Below are positions 60,787-64,000 of a stretch of 64,000 nt of DNA, one piece after another. The notes below the pieces were generated by a model, which worked only from the letters and a program-made list of their open reading frames with translations, did not search any database and was not told the origin of the DNA. Positions within the stretch are counted from its first letter, which is position 1, and each line of letters begins with the position of its first letter. The position numbers and the translations under genes are program-made. The stretch comes from Sphingomonadaceae bacterium (lineage in GTDB: Bacteria; Pseudomonadota; Alphaproteobacteria; Sphingomonadales; Sphingomonadaceae), in NCBI GenBank assembly GCA_030147805.1, contig JASBUR010000051.1, forward strand, positions 1-64,000, written 5' to 3'.

Positions 60787-61229
60787 CGAGGCACTTCGAG
60801 TCGGCGGAAGCGCTCGAAGCCTTTGGCGTCCGTCTCGCCGCGGTAGCGCGCGCGGGCGATGTCATCGCGCTCTACGGCGATCTCGGCGCCGGAAAGACGA
60901 CGCTGGCGCGTGGGCTGCTGCGCGGGCTCGGGCTCGCCGGCGAGGCGCCGAGCCCGACCTTCACGCTGGTACAGACCTATGACCCACCCGAGGTCCGCGT
61001 GCCGGTCTGGCATTGCGACCTCTACCGCCTCGACGATCCCGAGGACGCGATCGAACTGGGGCTCGACGAGGCGTTCGACACCGCGCTCGTGCTGATCGAA
61101 TGGCCCGAGCGGCTGGGCGACTTTCTCCCGCGCGACGCGCTCCGGCTGCGGCTCGATGGCGCCGGCGAAACGCAACGACGCTTGACAGCCGAGGTGCCGC
61201 CGGGTTGGGAGGCGCGATGGCCGTCGTGA
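60783..61229 (+). CDS. tsaE: tRNA t6A biosynthesis ATPase TsaE
   Basis: VIALYGDLGAGKTTLARGLLRGLG, SPTFTLVQTYD, LYRLDDPEDAIELGLDE. Confidence 0.95.
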   Translation: MTRHFESAEALEAFGVRLAAVARAGDVIALYGDLGAGKTTLARGLLRGLGLAGEAPSPTFTLVQTYDPPEVRVPVWHCDLYRLDDPEDAIELGLDEAFDTALVLIEWPERLGDFLPRDALRLRLDGAGETQRRLTAEVPPGWEARWPS

Positions 61230-62221
61230 TGGTACCTCCCGCGTCGGCGCCCGATTTCCTGGCCGCGAACGGCTGGGGCGGCGCCGCGATCGTTCCGCTT
61301 GCCGGGGACGCCTCGTTCCGCCGCTATTTCCGCGTCGTCGGCGACCGTGGACAAGCGGTGTTGATGGATGCGCCGCCCGACAAGGAGGACAGCCGTCCGT
61401 TCCTCGACATCGCCGCGCACCTCGTGTCGCTCGGCTTCGCCGCGCCGCGCGCGCTGGCGGTCGATCTGTCGCAGGGACTGATCCTTCTCGAGGATTTCGG
61501 CGACAAGCGCGTCGCGCCGCTGCTCGCCGCCGATCCCACCCCCGAGCGCGAGATCTACGAGATCGCGATCGATATCCTCGCCGCCCTGCACGATCACGCG
61601 CCGCCGCCGGTCGCGCCCTATCATCGCGGCGAGTTGCTGCGCGAGGTCAATATCTTCGGCGAATGGTATCTGCCGATCGTCGGTGCCGCGGGCGACGTGG
61701 CGGCCTATGAGGCGGCGTGGGATGCGGTATGGGGTGACGTCGTCGCCGAAACCGCAGCGCATCCGGTACTGGTGCTGCGCGACTATCACGCCGACAATCT
61801 GATGGTGCTCGACGACCGTAGCGGACTCCAGCGGCTCGGGCTGCTCGACTTCCAGGACGGCCTGGCCGGTCATCCCGCCTATGATCTCGTCTCGTTCCTG
61901 CAGGACGCGCGCCGCGACGTCGATCCGCGGCTCGAGACGGCGATGCTCGACCGCTACATGGCGGCGCGCGGCATCGCCGATCGCGCGGCGTTCCGCGCCG
62001 GCTACGAGGTGCTCGGCGCGCAGCGCAACGTCAAGATCCTCGGGGTGTTCTCGCGACTGTGGAAGCGCGACGGCAAGCCCGGATACCGGCAGTTCCAGCC
62101 GCGCGTCTGGACCTATCTCGAACGCAATCTGAGGCATCCGGCGCTCGAGCCGGTCCGCGGCTGGTTCGAGACCCATCTCGGCGTCGACCAGCGCGCCGAC
62201 GCCTGGAGGGATGCGGCATGA
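61217..62221 (+). CDS. amgK: aminoglycoside phosphotransferase-fold kinase, AmgK-like (N-acetylmuramate kinase)
   Basis: PLAGDASFRRYFRV, LVLRDYHADNLMVLDDRSGLQRLGLLDFQDGLAGHPAYDLVSFLQDARRDV; next to MurU-like gene. Confidence 0.88.
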   Translation: MAVVMVPPASAPDFLAANGWGGAAIVPLAGDASFRRYFRVVGDRGQAVLMDAPPDKEDSRPFLDIAAHLVSLGFAAPRALAVDLSQGLILLEDFGDKRVAPLLAADPTPEREIYEIAIDILAALHDHAPPPVAPYHRGELLREVNIFGEWYLPIVGAAGDVAAYEAAWDAVWGDVVAETAAHPVLVLRDYHADNLMVLDDRSGLQRLGLLDFQDGLAGHPAYDLVSFLQDARRDVDPRLETAMLDRYMAARGIADRAAFRAGYEVLGAQRNVKILGVFSRLWKRDGKPGYRQFQPRVWTYLERNLRHPALEPVRGWFETHLGVDQRADAWRDAA

Positions 62222-62979
62222 CGCGCTTCCGCGCGCCGCTGGCGCTGCGTCCGCATCCCGACGTCGCCATGCCCGACACCGCGATGGTGATGGCGGCGGG
62301 GCTGGGCAAGCGCATGCGGCCGCTCACCGCGACACGGCCCAAGCCGCTGGTGTCGGTCGCCGGTCGCACCTTGCTCGACCGCACGCTCGACCATCTGCGC
62401 GAGGCAGGCGTCGCGCGCGCCGTCGTCAACGTCCATTATCTCGCCGACGCGATCGAGGCGCATCTCGGCGCGCGCGGCCAGGGCCTCGAGATCCTGATCT
62501 CCGACGAACGCGACGCGCTGCTGGAAACCGGCGGCGGCGTGGCGAAGGCGCTGCCGCTGATCGATCGCGACACCTTCTTCATCGTCAATTCGGACAATCT
62601 CTGGGTCGACGGCGCGGTCGACACGCTCAAGCTGATCGCCGACCGCTGGGACGATTCGGCGATGGACGCGCTGCTGCTGCTCGTCCCCTGCGCCCGCGCG
62701 ACCTGCCATGCCGGGCAGGGCGACTTCCACATGGATACCGTCGGCCGGCTCCGCCGCCGCGCGCACGGCCGCGTCGCCCCCTTCGTCTACACCGGCGTCC
62801 AGCTGGTCTCGAAGCGGCTGATCGTCGATCCGCCCGCCGGCGCCTTTTCGACCAACATCTTTTGGGATCGCGCCATCGCCGCGGGGCGGCTGTACGGCGT
62901 CGTCCACCCCGGCCTGTGGTTCGACGTCGGCACGCCGCAGGCGGTCAAGCGCACCGAGGCGCTGCTGCAGCAGGAATGA
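62218..62979 (+). CDS. murU: nucleotidyltransferase, MurU-like (N-acetylmuramate-1-phosphate uridylyltransferase)
   Basis: AMVMAAGLGKRMRPLTATRPKPLVSVAGRTLLDRTLDHL, FIVNSDNLWVDG. Confidence 0.9.
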   Translation: MTRFRAPLALRPHPDVAMPDTAMVMAAGLGKRMRPLTATRPKPLVSVAGRTLLDRTLDHLREAGVARAVVNVHYLADAIEAHLGARGQGLEILISDERDALLETGGGVAKALPLIDRDTFFIVNSDNLWVDGAVDTLKLIADRWDDSAMDALLLLVPCARATCHAGQGDFHMDTVGRLRRRAHGRVAPFVYTGVQLVSKRLIVDPPAGAFSTNIFWDRAIAAGRLYGVVHPGLWFDVGTPQAVKRTEALLQQE

Positions 62980-63021
62980 TCGCGGTTTCGCCGCGATGAT
63001 CTTTGCGGGATAGTGGTGCCA

Positions 63022-64000
63022 GTGTCCGCCGACCGCCCCTCCGTCTTCACCATCCCGCCGCACGTCGCCTTCGTCGACGCGCTGGCGACGGGCTTGCTCG
63101 ACCGCACGCGCGGCGATCCGATGCGGCTGGCGCGCGCAACGGTGCTGCTGCCCAACCGCCGCGCCGTCCGCGCGCTGACCGACGCCTTCGTGCGGCTGTC
63201 CGACGAGGGCGGACTGCTGCTGCCGCGGATGACGCCGATCGGCGATGTCGACGAGGACGAGGCGCTGGGCGTATTCGCCGACGATCTGGGGGCGGGCGCC
63301 GAGCTGCCGCCGGCGGTCGACGACTGCAAGCAGCGGCTGATCCTGACCAAGCTCGTCAAACCCTATCTCGAAAGCGGCGGCGAGCGCGCGACCGCGGTCG
63401 AGGCGCTGCGCCTCGCCGATGACCTGCGCGTCACGCTGCGCCAGCTGCTGTTCGACGATGTCGCGCCGTCGCGGCTGCGCGATGTCGACGCCGGCGACCT
63501 TGCCAGCCATTGGGAGCGCACGCTCGCCTATCTGGCGATCGTCGTCGACGCCTGGCCGGCGATCCTTGCCGAGGAAGGCGAGGTCGACGGTGCGATCCGC
63601 CGGAACGAGCTGATGCGCGGCTGGATCGACCGGCTGGCCGCCGACCCGCCGTCGGACCTGATCGTCGCCGCGGGCATGGTCGCCACCTCGCCCGTCGTCG
63701 GGCGACTGCTCCACCGCATCGCCCGCCTGCCCGGCGGGCTGGTGGTGCTTCCGGGCCTCGACGTCGAGATGGACGACGAAGAGTGGCAGGAGATTCGCTG
63801 CCACCTCGCCGATCCAGAGCGCTCGCCGGCGCACGACAGCGAGGGGCACCCGCAGTTCGCCTTCCGCTGCCTGCTCGAACGGATGAAGGTCGGCCGCGGC
63901 GAGATCGCGGTCTGGCCCTACACGACGCCCTATGACGGGCCGCCAGCGCGCACCGCGGTGCTGGCACGCGCGATGGCGCCGGCACGCTTCACCGATGCGT
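63022..64000 (+). CDS. addB: double-strand break repair protein AddB, N-terminal part (truncated by window end)
   Basis: Open frame VSADRPSVFTIPPHVAFVDALATGLLDRTRGDPMRLARATVLLPNRRAVRALTDAFV...LLLPRMTPIGDVDEDE, typical AddB N-terminus; GTG start ambiguous (63013, 63016 or 63022). Confidence 0.87.
   Translation, partial: MSADRPSVFTIPPHVAFVDALATGLLDRTRGDPMRLARATVLLPNRRAVRALTDAFVRLSDEGGLLLPRMTPIGDVDEDEALGVFADDLGAGAELPPAVDDCKQRLILTKLVKPYLESGGERATAVEALRLADDLRVTLRQLLFDDVAPSRLRDVDAGDLASHWERTLAYLAIVVDAWPAILAEEGEVDGAIRRNELMRGWIDRLAADPPSDLIVAAGMVATSPVVGRLLHRIARLPGGLVVLPGLDVEMDDEEWQEIRCHLADPERSPAHDSEGHPQFAFRCLLERMKVGRGEIAVWPYTTPYDGPPARTAVLARAMAPARFTDA

Noticed and set aside
62113-63849. 578-aa minus-strand ORF across murU and addB
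   Set aside because: Spans two well-supported + strand genes and lacks any protein-family signature

Overview
The window is a dense, high-GC chromosomal segment, most likely from an alphaproteobacterium of the Sphingomonadales; this is inferred from gene content and order, not from a search. I support about 75 coding genes. Core blocks are: chvI-chvG-hprK-rapZ-EIIA-HPr next to pckA; ffh/rpsP/rimM/trmD/rplS; leuCDB-asd; dapF-mtaB-ftsY-yciB; ahcY; and divL-tsaE-amgK-murU-addB. Accessory or less ordinary content includes: (i) a phage-shock locus with an exact sigma-54 promoter, a leading 54-aa ORF, pspABC and five further tandem small membrane/coiled-coil genes that share a C-terminal motif with PspC; (ii) a complete coenzyme F420 biosynthesis island with an LLM oxidoreductase and an F420:NADP reductase; (iii) a VapBC-type toxin-antitoxin pair inside the rpsP-rimM-trmD-rplS operon, with a perfect palindrome overlapping the rimM stop codon; (iv) a second PIN-domain module with a long unfamiliar partner protein and direct-repeat operator-like elements beside divL; (v) a decayed DoxX-family pseudogene; (vi) a perfect 16-bp palindrome upstream of ahcY. 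No rRNA, tRNA, CRISPR array, transposase or prophage was recognised. Names come from reading the translations only; no database search was run.
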